A stretch of 64,000 bases of DNA from Rhizobiales bacterium PAR1 (GTDB lineage: Bacteria; Pseudomonadota; Alphaproteobacteria; Rhizobiales; Beijerinckiaceae): contig NKIW01000004.1 of assembly GCA_002256205.1 (NCBI GenBank), positions 201,802 to 265,801 of the forward strand, in the 5' to 3' direction. Below, piece after piece: positions 35,576-44,936 of the stretch (the stretch's first letter is position 1; the number at the start of each line of letters is the position of its first letter). The notes below the pieces were generated by a model, which saw nothing but the letters and a program-made list of their open reading frames with translations, searched no databases and had not been told where the DNA came from. A program made the position numbers and the translations under genes.

Positions 35576-37096
35576 ATGGTTCGCGGTCAGACTTTTCTTG
35601 TTCTTGCTCGAAACGAAACCTACACCCTCGCCGATCTTGATCGGCTGATGGTGCGCGTGCGCAGCATGACGAGTGTCGAGGAAGTTGGCCTTGCCGTTCT
35701 GCATCAGGGGCGCCTTTGCCTTCTCTCGCCGCAATTCGATCAATCGGTGACGGAGGCGCTTCCAGCGCTTGCCTTGTCTCCTGCCTGGGAAAGTTGGCAA
35801 AACCCTGTCCGGGGTCTCATTGCCGAAGCGCCTCAGGCTGAATCTGCTCTTCTGGCCCTGATGGCCGCAACGCCATGGCTGGAGCTTGAGCCGCAGCAAA
35901 TCGCTTCACTCTCCACGCATCTTGTCGCAGGGCCGGGCGTCGATCGGGCCGCCTTGTCCACGGCAGCGGGACATAATGTGACGGTCAGCACCCTTCCCCC
36001 TGAGGCGAGTGATCCGGAAGTGGCTGTTTTGCTCCCCTTTGGTGGGGAACCGAGGGTCTGGCGCTTGCTCGTCGTCAACATCACCCAGCTGGTTCTGCAT
36101 CACGCGCTCGGCTCGCTGATCGAGCGGTTGCTGGCGAACGGGCATAGCATCGAATTGGCGAAATTTGCGGGCGATGAGGATTTCATTGAAGATCCGCGCA
36201 TTACGATCCTCGATCCGACGCAGTTGAAGCCTGGAACCCTGACGTGGGATCTCGTGCTGCTGGGCGCGGAAATCCCCTCGGTCGCGCGCCAGTTTCGCCA
36301 GCTCCGGGCGCGCCTGATCCTGAGCGAGAGGGCATGCAATCTCTATTCTGTCGAGTTGCCGGTCTCGTTGGTGATGGATGGCGCCGGTCTGGGCCTGCGT
36401 GCCTCCCTGCAATCCGCCGATGCCTATTGGCTTGTGCCGCCGGAGAGCGGGGCTCTCAGCGTCGTCGTCAATGGCCGGCTATCGGGCAAAGCCTCGACGG
36501 CGCCGTCGCCCCCTCGCCTTTCACTGGCCGAAAGGTTGCGCCTCTATGCGATCATTCAGGGGACAAAGGCCCCCATGGCCGTGGTCGATCTTGTCGCGCG
36601 GGTCCACGCGCGCACCGGGGTGCTGCTGGAGCCGAGCCATTTTGCGCAACCCTCGTTCTGTCACCTGATGGGTGCCGGCGGAACGCCGGACCCGCTGCTC
36701 CCTCTTGCGGTCTGCGGCATGGCGATTTCCGCCTTCGCCGAACCAACCGCCCGTGGCTTTTGCAACGCGGCCTACACGATGCTGCTCGCGCGCCCCTGCG
36801 AGGACAGTTTTCACGAACGGCTGGAAACGCCGCTATCGCTCGATAAAATGGCCGATATCTTCTTCGCCACCGCGCGATCGCAGGAATTCGCGCGCCGCTC
36901 CGGTGCGAGCGAACGACGCATCATTATCGGCGCCCTGACGGACCTCAAAACCTTCGTTCAAACCCGGCACGAAAAACTGAAAGCAGAGGCATCCGATCCT
37001 GGGGATGGCGGCCCCCTGAGCATGATTCTGACAACCCTGATCCGTCGTGTCCTAGCAGAACGACGGCGGCGGATGGCGGAAGGAGAAGTCGGATAG
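35576..37096 (+). CDS. Unknown 506-residue protein in the glycan locus
   Basis: I do not recognise this protein. It has no signal peptide or transmembrane helix. Parts look like a Rossmann-type core (TWDLVLLGAEIPSVARQFRQLRARLILSERACNLYSVELP) and the C-terminal third is mostly helical (LERLETPLSLDKMADIFFATARSQEFARRSG), ending in a basic tail (RRVLAERRRRMAE). The gene reads in the same direction as the GT4 gene 171 bases upstream and is convergent with the minus-strand glycan genes. A role in glycan synthesis or protein modification is only inferred from place. Confidence 0.6.
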   Translation: MVRGQTFLVLARNETYTLADLDRLMVRVRSMTSVEEVGLAVLHQGRLCLLSPQFDQSVTEALPALALSPAWESWQNPVRGLIAEAPQAESALLALMAATPWLELEPQQIASLSTHLVAGPGVDRAALSTAAGHNVTVSTLPPEASDPEVAVLLPFGGEPRVWRLLVVNITQLVLHHALGSLIERLLANGHSIELAKFAGDEDFIEDPRITILDPTQLKPGTLTWDLVLLGAEIPSVARQFRQLRARLILSERACNLYSVELPVSLVMDGAGLGLRASLQSADAYWLVPPESGALSVVVNGRLSGKASTAPSPPRLSLAERLRLYAIIQGTKAPMAVVDLVARVHARTGVLLEPSHFAQPSFCHLMGAGGTPDPLLPLAVCGMAISAFAEPTARGFCNAAYTMLLARPCEDSFHERLETPLSLDKMADIFFATARSQEFARRSGASERRIIIGALTDLKTFVQTRHEKLKAEASDPGDGGPLSMILTTLIRRVLAERRRRMAEGEVG

Positions 37097-37162
37097 GCCC
37101 TAGCAGGACCGGCTAATTGCCGAACAGGTCTATTGTCGGACAAGCTCTTGCCAAGCGTGGAT

Positions 37163-38260
37163 TCACGAGAAAATCCACTCCCTCACGGGGCGATATAGCG
37201 ATTCGCCAGAGAAAACTTCCGAGCGCTGGCGCAGTTTTTCGCCAAGCGCCTCAAACTCATGCTTCGGCATATTCCAGAGTGCCCAATATTTTTCGACCAG
37301 ATCCTCGACTGATTGCGGATCAAAATAGAGGCAATCGTCGCCGCCGACTTCCGGAATGGAGGAGGAGTAGGAGGCGAGCACCGGCGTTCCCACACTCATC
37401 GCCTCCAGCACCGGAATGCCGAACCCTTCGAAGAAGGATGGGAACACGAAGAAGCGCGACATGCGCAAGATGCAGTATTTCTGGAAATCCGACACAAAAC
37501 CGGTGAACACAAGATTCCCGCGATCAACATAGGATTTGATGCGCGTGCCGAGCGCATCATCGAGGCGCCAGCCCGCCTTGCCCATCACGACGATGACCAC
37601 CTCGGGATCAATAGCGATCAGCTGGTCGAGAGCGGCGATCAGCACCTTGAGGTTCTTGCGCGGCTCGATGGTACCGAGCACTGAGATCATGCGCGGATTG
37701 CGTTCGGAGCGACCGAGATTTCGGAATTCCGAATCAAAGCGAGCCGGCCAATCGACATATTGATAGATGACCCGAAGCTTCTCCTCTGGCACATCGCAAT
37801 AGAGCGCTATATCCGAGGCCGTGGCCTGCGAGACGGCAAACGTGACATCGTTGGTCGCCAGTTCCGCCTGCAGGAAGCGGCGGTGATGGGCGATATTGGC
37901 CGGGGTGTGGAACTCGGGTGTGACCAGCGTACTCATATCGTGGATGACGCTGGCCTCGCGAGGGGCAAAACCGAAATGCTGCTTCACGCTGGGGAACAAG
38001 GCGACATCAAGCGTTGGAATATCGAAATGCGGAGCGAGCCGCTGACGCTCGAGCTTCGAGCGCAAATAAAGCCCCGTACTGATGGAAAGCGCCTCAGTGA
38101 CTGCATCGCGCCGCACCGGCTTGCCATGCGCAAAGAACACCGGCTCCACGTCTGTGTCGGCAAGGAGCTGCCGCACGAGGCGGGAGGTGAAAATCGGAAT
38201 ACCGGTCCAGTTGTTCTCGAGAAGCGGCGTGATATCGAAGCCGACCTGACGCGGGTTCAT
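37163..38260 (-). CDS. GT4-family glycosyltransferase
   Basis: 365 residues. Typical mannosyl/rhamnosyl-type GT4 layout: VGFDITPLLENNWTGIPIFTSRLV at the N-terminus, ASVIHDMSTLVTPEFH, TFAVSQATASDIALY, then RMISVLGTIEPRKNLKVLIAAL and VIVVMGKAGW. The E-x7-E motif region is FFEGFGIPVLEAMSVGTPVLASYSSSIPEV split in two, a strong signature. ATG 38260 overlaps the stop codon of the upstream gene (ATGA), so translation is coupled in a four-gene minus-strand group (pyruvyl transferase, DUF4214 protein, unknown, this). Confidence 0.93.
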   Translation of the reverse strand: MNPRQVGFDITPLLENNWTGIPIFTSRLVRQLLADTDVEPVFFAHGKPVRRDAVTEALSISTGLYLRSKLERQRLAPHFDIPTLDVALFPSVKQHFGFAPREASVIHDMSTLVTPEFHTPANIAHHRRFLQAELATNDVTFAVSQATASDIALYCDVPEEKLRVIYQYVDWPARFDSEFRNLGRSERNPRMISVLGTIEPRKNLKVLIAALDQLIAIDPEVVIVVMGKAGWRLDDALGTRIKSYVDRGNLVFTGFVSDFQKYCILRMSRFFVFPSFFEGFGIPVLEAMSVGTPVLASYSSSIPEVGGDDCLYFDPQSVEDLVEKYWALWNMPKHEFEALGEKLRQRSEVFSGESLYRPVREWIFS

Positions 38261-39570
38261 GTCTGCGCTCCCTTCAGCAACCCTGCAAGATCGCGCGGCA
38301 AATCGCCGAAGCACTCGGCCGATTTACGGATCGTCTCCTGCCGTTTTACGGCTGGCGCGCCCATCTGACCGCTCTCGATGCGGTGGAAAAGATGGCGCAT
38401 CGCCCCCTGCTGCGGGTACCGGAAATAGGCCTGCCCCCAGGCCGCACGCCGCGTCTTGAAGGCGATCGGCACTTCGGCCGAAGCGATGGTATGGTCGCTG
38501 TTCTGAGTCAACTCATCCAGCATGGCGACGCCCGTGACGGTTCCCTCCAGAAAGAGCGGCACGACACCGCTCTTGAGCGCCATACACCCACTCGCGCTTT
38601 CCAGCGCCTCCGGGTCGGTGACAAGGAAGTAGGACGCGTGCTTCTCGATCAGCTGGTAGAAGATTTCCGAGCGGGAGGACACGAACTTGATGTTGTTGCT
38701 CCAGAAGGAACAAGGTGTGGTGCCACTGGTGTGAATGGACCGAACAATCCGCTCGGTGATCGAGGTCGCATTGCCCACCGTGACCTCGTGCATGTCCTGC
38801 ACCCCGATGATCAGATCGAAGGCCGCGCCGCCGCTTTCCATCAGGGCGAGTTCCTGAATGATCGGTCCGAGTGCAGTAGGCAGGTCTCCCGCCAGCGACA
38901 TCATCGCGACGAAGGTTTTCGGTGCAAGATTGCGGGCTTTCCAGTGCCCGAGTCGTAACTCGCTCGCAGCATCGGCCATACCTTGCGCCGATTGATGCAG
39001 ATTGCGGAAATCGATCGCCAGCGGCATCACCATGTTGGGGCGGCGGCGGATCAGGCCAAGGCGCCCCCCGGCATTGGGCGACTCAATTTCCGCAACCGGC
39101 GGCATCAGGTAACGCGGGGGCGCGCCGAGAGGGGAGCCGGCCTCGACATCGGCAATCCGCAGCCCGCCGATCACCCCATCGAGCCGCCCTGTGACCATCG
39201 GGCAATCCACCAGCAGATCGATCCCTTCGGAGAGCTCTTCCTGCGTCGACAGCGGCGGCGTGCAGAGAAAATTGGGCATGCCGTCAATCAATTTGGGACG
39301 AGAATAGCTCGAAAAACCGATATGCAGGGCCGCACCACCGGTTTTCGAAAGCACGTCCTGCCGCGCGCGAGCCGCCGTGAGAAATTCAGGTCGAAGCACA
39401 AGGAAAGGTACTGCGCCGAGGCTTGCCAGAAGCCTGGTGACGCCATTGACCTGAGCCAGCACCGTGCGATCGATGATCATGCGATCAAAATCGGCCCGCC
39501 CAACAACATTGCCGGGAAACTGTTCCCAATCCAGAGCCTGCGGCGGTGTGGAGATCAGAACGGGGATCAT
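38257..39570 (-). CDS. Unknown 437-residue protein of the glycan operon
   Basis: No family recognised. The chain has alternating alpha/beta character (MIPVLISTPPQALDWEQFPG, VTRLLASLGAVPFLVLRPEFL, LIDGMPNFLCTPPLS, GIDLLVDCPMVTGRLDG, AFDLIIGVQDMHEVTVGNATS, TPCSFWSNNIKFVSSRSEIFYQLIEKHASYFLVTD in pieces). No signal or membrane segment. It is co-translated with the GT4 gene downstream through a four-base overlap and starts 41 bases after the DUF4214 gene, so it almost surely serves the same glycan pathway. ATG 39570 was chosen because the preceding residues overlap the upstream gene without similarity. Confidence 0.65.
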   Translation of the reverse strand: MIPVLISTPPQALDWEQFPGNVVGRADFDRMIIDRTVLAQVNGVTRLLASLGAVPFLVLRPEFLTAARARQDVLSKTGGAALHIGFSSYSRPKLIDGMPNFLCTPPLSTQEELSEGIDLLVDCPMVTGRLDGVIGGLRIADVEAGSPLGAPPRYLMPPVAEIESPNAGGRLGLIRRRPNMVMPLAIDFRNLHQSAQGMADAASELRLGHWKARNLAPKTFVAMMSLAGDLPTALGPIIQELALMESGGAAFDLIIGVQDMHEVTVGNATSITERIVRSIHTSGTTPCSFWSNNIKFVSSRSEIFYQLIEKHASYFLVTDPEALESASGCMALKSGVVPLFLEGTVTGVAMLDELTQNSDHTIASAEVPIAFKTRRAAWGQAYFRYPQQGAMRHLFHRIESGQMGAPAVKRQETIRKSAECFGDLPRDLAGLLKGAQT

Positions 39571-39610
39571 CGGGGTCGGATCATCCTGAACACGGGCTGC
39601 GGATCGGGGG

Positions 39611-40291
39611 TCAAAGGACTTCAACGTTGAAGGGAAAGTAGCGAGAGCTGGGCCCGAACATGTCCCACTTGGAATTTCGCCGCTCGTCACTGTCGTAAAG
39701 GATGCCGATCAGCCCCAGTGGCTTGAGTTCGGAGCGATGCAGAATGCCAGCATAGGAGGCCAGGCCACCGGGGTCGGAGGGTCTGCCAAGCACGTAGCAA
39801 TAGACGCGATCAACGAATTCCTCGATGCCATGTTCATGGATGAAAGCATCAAGAATTGGCCCGATGGCCGCGATCTGATCAATGGAGCGGACAACCGAAG
39901 CATCGATTGGCAGAATGCCGTCCACGAAGGTGTTCTCGGCCTCCTGCCCTGCCACGGCGGAGGGATCGAGCGTCTTGGCATTGCCGATCTTCGAACCGGT
40001 CTGCACGTCTACCAGTGTGAGTGCGAGCGCCGTTTCTGCCATCAGAGCCGGCGGCAGTGCGAGGCGGAAACCGTGCCATCCGTGCCCGATATTGCTCTCG
40101 ACAAGATCAACCCGGCAGCGGTCGGCAAAGCCTCGAGCAACAATCTCCCCCTTCGCCATCAAGGCGACTTCGACGACACGCGCCGGGGCGGTGGGATCGA
40201 CGGTCCAGCCTTCGACAAAACCACCGGCCTCGACCGAGTCGATGACGCCCCGACAATTGGAGCGTTTGGTTGTTCGGGCGGCTTTTGCCAT
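39611..40291 (-). CDS. DUF4214-domain protein
   Basis: 226 residues in two parts. Residues 12-90 are a beta module (GVIDSVEAGGFVEGWTVDP, VALMAKGEIVARGFADRCRVDL, GWHGFRLALP) of the kind found attached to bacterial glycosyltransferases. Residues 150-210 match DUF4214 (EEFVDRVYCYVLGRPSDPGGLASYAGIL), a helical module common in secreted RTX/S-layer-type proteins and in glycan clusters. No signal peptide. The combination links surface proteins and carbohydrates, so a scaffold or acceptor-recognition role is plausible but unproven. It is the second gene of the minus-strand operon. Confidence 0.8.
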   Translation of the reverse strand: MAKAARTTKRSNCRGVIDSVEAGGFVEGWTVDPTAPARVVEVALMAKGEIVARGFADRCRVDLVESNIGHGWHGFRLALPPALMAETALALTLVDVQTGSKIGNAKTLDPSAVAGQEAENTFVDGILPIDASVVRSIDQIAAIGPILDAFIHEHGIEEFVDRVYCYVLGRPSDPGGLASYAGILHRSELKPLGLIGILYDSDERRNSKWDMFGPSSRYFPFNVEVL

Positions 40292-40360
40292 GGCTACACT
40301 GCTCTTAGCGTTTCGATTTGAACGAACCCCGGCCCGCTACAACGGCTCCCCTTCCCACGG

Positions 40361-41341
40361 CTAAAGCTCGAAAGCGCCCGTATCGAGGGACAGGATCGAC
40401 GACCCCGGCGGGATCGCAAACCGCAGCGAGAAGAAAATCCGCAAAATGCTGTCATCCACATCCGGGAAGATTCCGACGAAGCGGGTCTTGGTACCGATAG
40501 CATGGATGATGTTGTGCTTGCGCTGCGAAACCAACAAATCGAGCTTCGAAATCAAATACTTGAGGCGCAACGGGGTCAGCTCGCGCTTCCACCATGCACG
40601 ATCAAGCGACTGCGCGTAGGCCAGTTGCCGCCCCTTGAGGAACATGTCCGCGAAGACTTCGAAGCCCTTCACATCATCCTCGTCCGAATTGTCATCCTGA
40701 ACGGTGGAGACAATCGGAACGGGCGTAAAATCGCCGAGATCGCGTACGAAAGCCGAGATCCTGTCGCGGTTCTTCTCCATCGCTGCGACCATCGCCGCCT
40801 GCCCGGTAATCGATATCCCGACCAGCGGCCCCGGCACCACCGGAAGTTCGAAGGGCTCAGGCGGCAGGGTGCGCTCGGGGTAGAATGTCAGGCCTGGATC
40901 GCGCCCGAAATTCCATTCCCGTGTCAGCCAGTAGGAAACGTGGTCACGAACGGTGTAGGAGGAAAGGCGGGCAATGACATCCTTTGCGGTGGCATCCTCG
41001 AACCATTCCGGCGCCGTGATCTTGCCGACGCCGATGTTGTAAACGTGGAGTTCCGCATCGATCCGGTAATCTTCCGTGCCAGCCATCCAGTGCAGACTGT
41101 CGCGCAGACTTGGCCAGAAACCAACCCCGCCGCCGCCAAGGACAATGCGTTCCGGCTTAACATCGGCAATCTGCGCGCGCTTCTGGATGTAGTTTTCCAC
41201 GCCCGTACAGCGGCGCGTGAATTCCGGATCGACCGAAAACGCCCATGCTTCCGTAGGCTTGAACTGCCGGACGGCATCGATGAGACAAAGTTCATCGCCC
41301 AGGTTGCCGAAGCCATAGGAGCCGAGAAACAACGTCCGCAT
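40361..41341 (-). CDS. Polysaccharide pyruvyl transferase family protein
   Basis: 326 residues. The N-terminus LFLGSYGFGNLGDELCLIDAV is the family's GxxGNxGDE loop. ERIVLGGGGVGFWPSLRD and the C-terminal LDLLVSQRKHNIIHAIG (the S/R/H cluster) complete the pattern seen in CsaB-like enzymes. The family moves pyruvate from PEP onto sugars of polysaccharides. In Gram-positive bacteria, CsaB-pyruvylated polymers anchor S-layer proteins, which is notable next to a SapC/RTX region. It is the first gene of the minus-strand operon. The ATG start at 41341 has no strong ribosome site. Confidence 0.85.
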   Translation of the reverse strand: MRTLFLGSYGFGNLGDELCLIDAVRQFKPTEAWAFSVDPEFTRRCTGVENYIQKRAQIADVKPERIVLGGGGVGFWPSLRDSLHWMAGTEDYRIDAELHVYNIGVGKITAPEWFEDATAKDVIARLSSYTVRDHVSYWLTREWNFGRDPGLTFYPERTLPPEPFELPVVPGPLVGISITGQAAMVAAMEKNRDRISAFVRDLGDFTPVPIVSTVQDDNSDEDDVKGFEVFADMFLKGRQLAYAQSLDRAWWKRELTPLRLKYLISKLDLLVSQRKHNIIHAIGTKTRFVGIFPDVDDSILRIFFSLRFAIPPGSSILSLDTGAFEL

Positions 41342-41611
41342 CAGCCTTATCCCCCCGCTCTGGCGGCAAGAACCAGTGAAGCACCGGCCACTATCAACGC
41401 GCCTTGTGAGCTATGACCGGATTAGACGAAAGTGTGCGTCCGCGCAACCAACTTGCCGCAGTGCAGCAAAATAGATTATGCTGAATCCACCAAAATCCGC
41501 GTCGCGTTTTTTTGGTGTTCCGTGGCTGTTCTTCTCCTCATGGCATCCCTGCCCGAGGCCCATTTCAGCTGCGTGTTGCCGAACAATGCGGCTGACATCG
41601 AGTGGCTTGGT

Positions 41612-42913
41612 ATGCGCATTTTATTTAAAATGCTGAGCTTTTTCATAGGCGCCGCGATGCTGGCTGCCGGGAGCGGCATTGCGACCGCCCAGAGCATACA
41701 GCAAAAACCTCCCATCTCGGCGCAGGGGCTCAACGGCAAGCATATTGCTGGATATCAGGGCTGGTTCAGTTGCGACAGCGACACGCCGGACCGGCGCTGG
41801 CCGCGATGGTTCAACGGGCGCAGCCCTGATAATGGGCGAATGACCTTCGATCTCTGGCCGGATACATCGGAGTTTCCCGAGGAAGATACCTGCCCAACCC
41901 CCTTCCTGCTGCCCTCCGGTCAGCCGGCGCGGGTTTTCTCGTCGCTCAACCCGCGTGTTGTGGCGCGTCATATGCGCTGGATGGAGCGCTTCGACATCGA
42001 CATCGCCGCGTTGCAGCGGTTTGTAGCCGGCTTGATAGATCCTGCATCGCGCAAAAGGCGTGATACCGTGCTCGCCAATCTCCGCGCCGCAACCCGCGGC
42101 ACGGGACGCGGGTACTTCGTCATGTACGATATTTCGGGGGCAGACCCGGCCACCTGGGCTGAAACCCTGCTGGCGGATTGGAAGAAGCTCACAACCGAGA
42201 ACCGCATTCTCGACGACCCCAACTATGTCCGGCAGAATGGGCGTCCGGTTCTTGTAATCTGGGGCTTCGGCTTCAAAGATCGCCCGGCGACTCCCGGGCA
42301 GTCGCTCGACCTCATCGAGGCACTGACGCGCACGGGCGGCGCCACGCCGCCCTTCATCATTGGCGGCGTTCCCACCTACTGGCGGCAGAGGATCAATGAT
42401 CAATTGCCTGATCCCCTGTGGGAAGACGTCTACGCCCGGCTTGACGGGCTTTCGCCCTGGACGGTCGGCCGCTTCGCGGACGAGGCCGGGGCGGCCAATC
42501 TGGCAAAGAATGTGATGGCGCCGGATATGGCATGGACCGCCGCGCGCGGGAAACTCTACATCCCGGTCATTTTCCCCGGCTTCTCCTTCGCCAATGGCGG
42601 CAATTCACCGGAGCGCTACAACAAGATTCCGCGCCGATGCGGACGCTTTTACTGGAGTCAGGTTCGCGCAACGGTCGGGCTTGGGGCCCAAACGCTCTAC
42701 ACTGCCATGTTCGACGAGGTGGATGAGGGAACCGCGATCATGCCCGTCGCCCCGACGGCGCGCGAGGCCCCGCCGAACGCCAAAACCGTGACGCTGGATC
42801 AGGATGGCTGCACATTGCCGCCCACCTATTACCTTGATCTTGCAGGCAAAGCGACGAAGGCCTTGCGAGCGGGTTATACGAAACAATTTGAATTTATCCC
42901 GCAAGACCCCTAA
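41612..42913 (+). CDS. GH71/GH99-like exported glycosidase
   Basis: 433 residues with an N-terminal signal (FFIGAAMLAAGSGIATAQ). The mature part has the TIM-barrel features of the glycoside hydrolase 71/99-like group: KHIAGYQGWFSCDSD, RHMRWMERFDIDIAALQRF, GRGYFVMYDISGAD, NGRPVLVIWGFGF, and the late TLYTAMFDEVDEGTAIMP with acidic residues. Relatives act on alpha-mannan or glucan-type chains. In a polysaccharide locus it may trim or release the polymer in the periplasm. ATG 41612 begins the signal; in-frame starts back to 41432 add an unlikely leader. Confidence 0.8.
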   Translation: MRILFKMLSFFIGAAMLAAGSGIATAQSIQQKPPISAQGLNGKHIAGYQGWFSCDSDTPDRRWPRWFNGRSPDNGRMTFDLWPDTSEFPEEDTCPTPFLLPSGQPARVFSSLNPRVVARHMRWMERFDIDIAALQRFVAGLIDPASRKRRDTVLANLRAATRGTGRGYFVMYDISGADPATWAETLLADWKKLTTENRILDDPNYVRQNGRPVLVIWGFGFKDRPATPGQSLDLIEALTRTGGATPPFIIGGVPTYWRQRINDQLPDPLWEDVYARLDGLSPWTVGRFADEAGAANLAKNVMAPDMAWTAARGKLYIPVIFPGFSFANGGNSPERYNKIPRRCGRFYWSQVRATVGLGAQTLYTAMFDEVDEGTAIMPVAPTAREAPPNAKTVTLDQDGCTLPPTYYLDLAGKATKALRAGYTKQFEFIPQDP

Positions 42914-42981
42914 TAATAATGTTGTTTGCTTTTACAAAATTCAATTCTTGCGTGCCCTTTCAGTAACGAAAGAGATTCAAA

Positions 42982-44043
42982 ATGATTAGCAGGTCAGATA
43001 GCCAATGGATGTTTTTCTATCAGCTCGGCCGCTTTGGCGAAGCGAAGACCATTGATCACTATGCTGCGCATTCAAAGGATGCTTCCGAACTTAGGAGCAT
43101 CCTATACAAGTCCGAAGAACGCAAAATAAAGGGAATTAGCCCGCAAGCGCCAGGTAAATTCATGGCGTTTCGTGAGAACTCCAAAAAGATGCTGGTTCTC
43201 GGAAATTGTCAGGCTTCTAACATCGCTCGACAGATTGCAGCTGCGACCGACCTCTCGGTGCTCGGCATGGAGGTCATGAATTACCAGAGCGAGAAAGATA
43301 TTTTCCTGGAGCTGATCGAATCTGTTGATTACATAGCTTGCTGCCTTCTTTCCCCAAATTTCGAAGAAATTGCCACGCAAAATCTACGAAAACGTGACGA
43401 TCTCAACATCCTGTTCTATTGTCCGATGTTCTTCGACGGCATACATCCAGACATCGTATATTGGGGCGGCATGGGTCAGCGTGTCGCATCCGGTGCAGGA
43501 GACTATCATTCGCGCCTTGTTTTGAATTCGTATTTTGCTGAAAAAAGCGAAAAAGAATGCTTGGATATTCTTAACGTCAACACCTATCAAAACATCGGTT
43601 ACTTCGATGAATTCGACCATTCCTTCAAGGAAATGGAGCGTCGTGAGCAAGGATGCGATATCGCGTTCCGTCCTTTTCTCCTCGAAAACATCCGGCAAAA
43701 GAACTGCTTTCTAACGGTAAACCACCCGACACAGCTCTTTTTGAACCATATGTCTGCCGAGATTTGCCGCTATTTTGATATCGATTTCCAAAAAACGGAT
43801 TATAATGCGGTTCATTCCACGCTCGCTGCCGGTCCGCAATGGCCCATCGTTCCCGAGATCATCGAGCACTTTAATCTTGCCTATTCGAACGGGAATAGCT
43901 TTCAAATTCAGGGTTCGGTGATGGGTTGGGAAGAGTTCATCGCCCGCAGTTATATCCTTTACGACCAGATCGGCCGAGACAAGCTCTGGAGCATGGGTAA
44001 CGAGGGGCAGAAGCTCATTCTCAAGCGGGGCCTGAACGCGTGA
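42982..44043 (+). CDS. WcbI-like capsular polysaccharide protein (acyltransferase type)
   Basis: 353 residues. The signature is KKMLVLGNCQASNIARQIAA at about 69-88, the GNCQ loop of the WcbI family that binds coenzyme A in capsule acetylation. Later blocks: VDYIACCLLSPNFEEIA, ILFYCPMFFDGIHPDIVYWGG (His) and CFLTVNHPTQLFLNHM (His). No signal peptide. The gene is clearly AT-richer and uses more A/T third bases than its neighbours, a sign of separate origin. AAAGAGA precedes ATG 42982. Its stop overlaps the GTG of the next gene. Acetylation of the exopolysaccharide is the probable role. Confidence 0.82.
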   Translation: MISRSDSQWMFFYQLGRFGEAKTIDHYAAHSKDASELRSILYKSEERKIKGISPQAPGKFMAFRENSKKMLVLGNCQASNIARQIAAATDLSVLGMEVMNYQSEKDIFLELIESVDYIACCLLSPNFEEIATQNLRKRDDLNILFYCPMFFDGIHPDIVYWGGMGQRVASGAGDYHSRLVLNSYFAEKSEKECLDILNVNTYQNIGYFDEFDHSFKEMERREQGCDIAFRPFLLENIRQKNCFLTVNHPTQLFLNHMSAEICRYFDIDFQKTDYNAVHSTLAAGPQWPIVPEIIEHFNLAYSNGNSFQIQGSVMGWEEFIARSYILYDQIGRDKLWSMGNEGQKLILKRGLNA

Positions 44044-44936
44044 TCTCGTCGCGCGATGCGCCCCCGACCATGCCCTACTGGCGGCATTGCAGCAGGATGC
44101 TGGTGATTTGCCTGCTTTGGCTAGCAATTCAGGGGTTCGTTAGCCAGGTTGCGGCACTGGATTTGCGCGAAAACCTTCCTTATGGCACCCACCCCGCGCA
44201 GGTTCTCGATCTATGCCGCCCCGAAGCCGGTGCGATGCCCCGCCCACGCACTGGCAATGTGGTGCTGGTGCATGGCGGTGGTTGGACGGGCGGCGACAAG
44301 GCTCCGCTCACTCCGCTCTGCAAGACGCTGGCGGAGAAGGGCCACACGGTCATCAGCGTCAATTATCGGCTGGCGGACGGCAGTGCTGCGCACGCCTGGC
44401 CTGCCCAAAGGGATGATGTGCTTGCGGCTCTGCGCTGGATGAAGGCGCAGGGCTATATGGTTGGCGCGCCCGCCAAGGTGTGCTTCGTCGGTTTTTCCGC
44501 CGGCGGGCATATCTCGGCCAAGATCGGGGAAGTTGATCCGGCGACGCTGGCGATTGCAGGCGGGGTGACCTTTTCCTGCATCGTCGACAACTTCGGCCCC
44601 ATTGATCTCGTGGCGGAAACCGCCGACAAGCTCCGCCCTGCCATTTGCCGCCTCGTTGCTGCCCCTGAAGCCGAGACATGCCGGGAACGTGCGGCGGCGC
44701 TTTCGCGCATGGCCATCACCCGAACGTATCCCCGCACCCTCGTCATTCAGGGCAAGACGGACCAACTCGTACCACCGTCGCAATCCGAGAATTTCGCCAA
44801 GGCGTTGCAGAATGCCGGTGTCAACACCCGCCTGATCCTCTACGATGGCGGACACTCTTACGAGCGCGCCGCCCCTGAAACGGTGCGCGGACTTTGGCAG
44901 GCCCAATACGATTTCATCGCCGATGCATTCCAATAA
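44040..44936 (+). CDS. Exported alpha/beta-hydrolase (esterase type)
   Basis: 298 residues. A hydrophobic segment near the start (MLVICLLWLAIQGFVSQVAA) is a signal or anchor. The hydrolase shows the oxyanion motif VVLVHGGGWTGGD, the nucleophile elbow VGFSAGGHIS (Ser), then LVIQGKTDQLVPP (Asp) and DGGHSYER (His). This matches the BD-FAE / acetyl-esterase-like branch. GTG 44040 overlaps the WcbI-like stop; ATG 44070 and 44097 are alternatives, the last giving a neat signal peptide. Next to a CoA-type acetyltransferase it could remove acyl groups from the same glycan. Confidence 0.85.
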   Translation: MISSRDAPPTMPYWRHCSRMLVICLLWLAIQGFVSQVAALDLRENLPYGTHPAQVLDLCRPEAGAMPRPRTGNVVLVHGGGWTGGDKAPLTPLCKTLAEKGHTVISVNYRLADGSAAHAWPAQRDDVLAALRWMKAQGYMVGAPAKVCFVGFSAGGHISAKIGEVDPATLAIAGGVTFSCIVDNFGPIDLVAETADKLRPAICRLVAAPEAETCRERAAALSRMAITRTYPRTLVIQGKTDQLVPPSQSENFAKALQNAGVNTRLILYDGGHSYERAAPETVRGLWQAQYDFIADAFQ

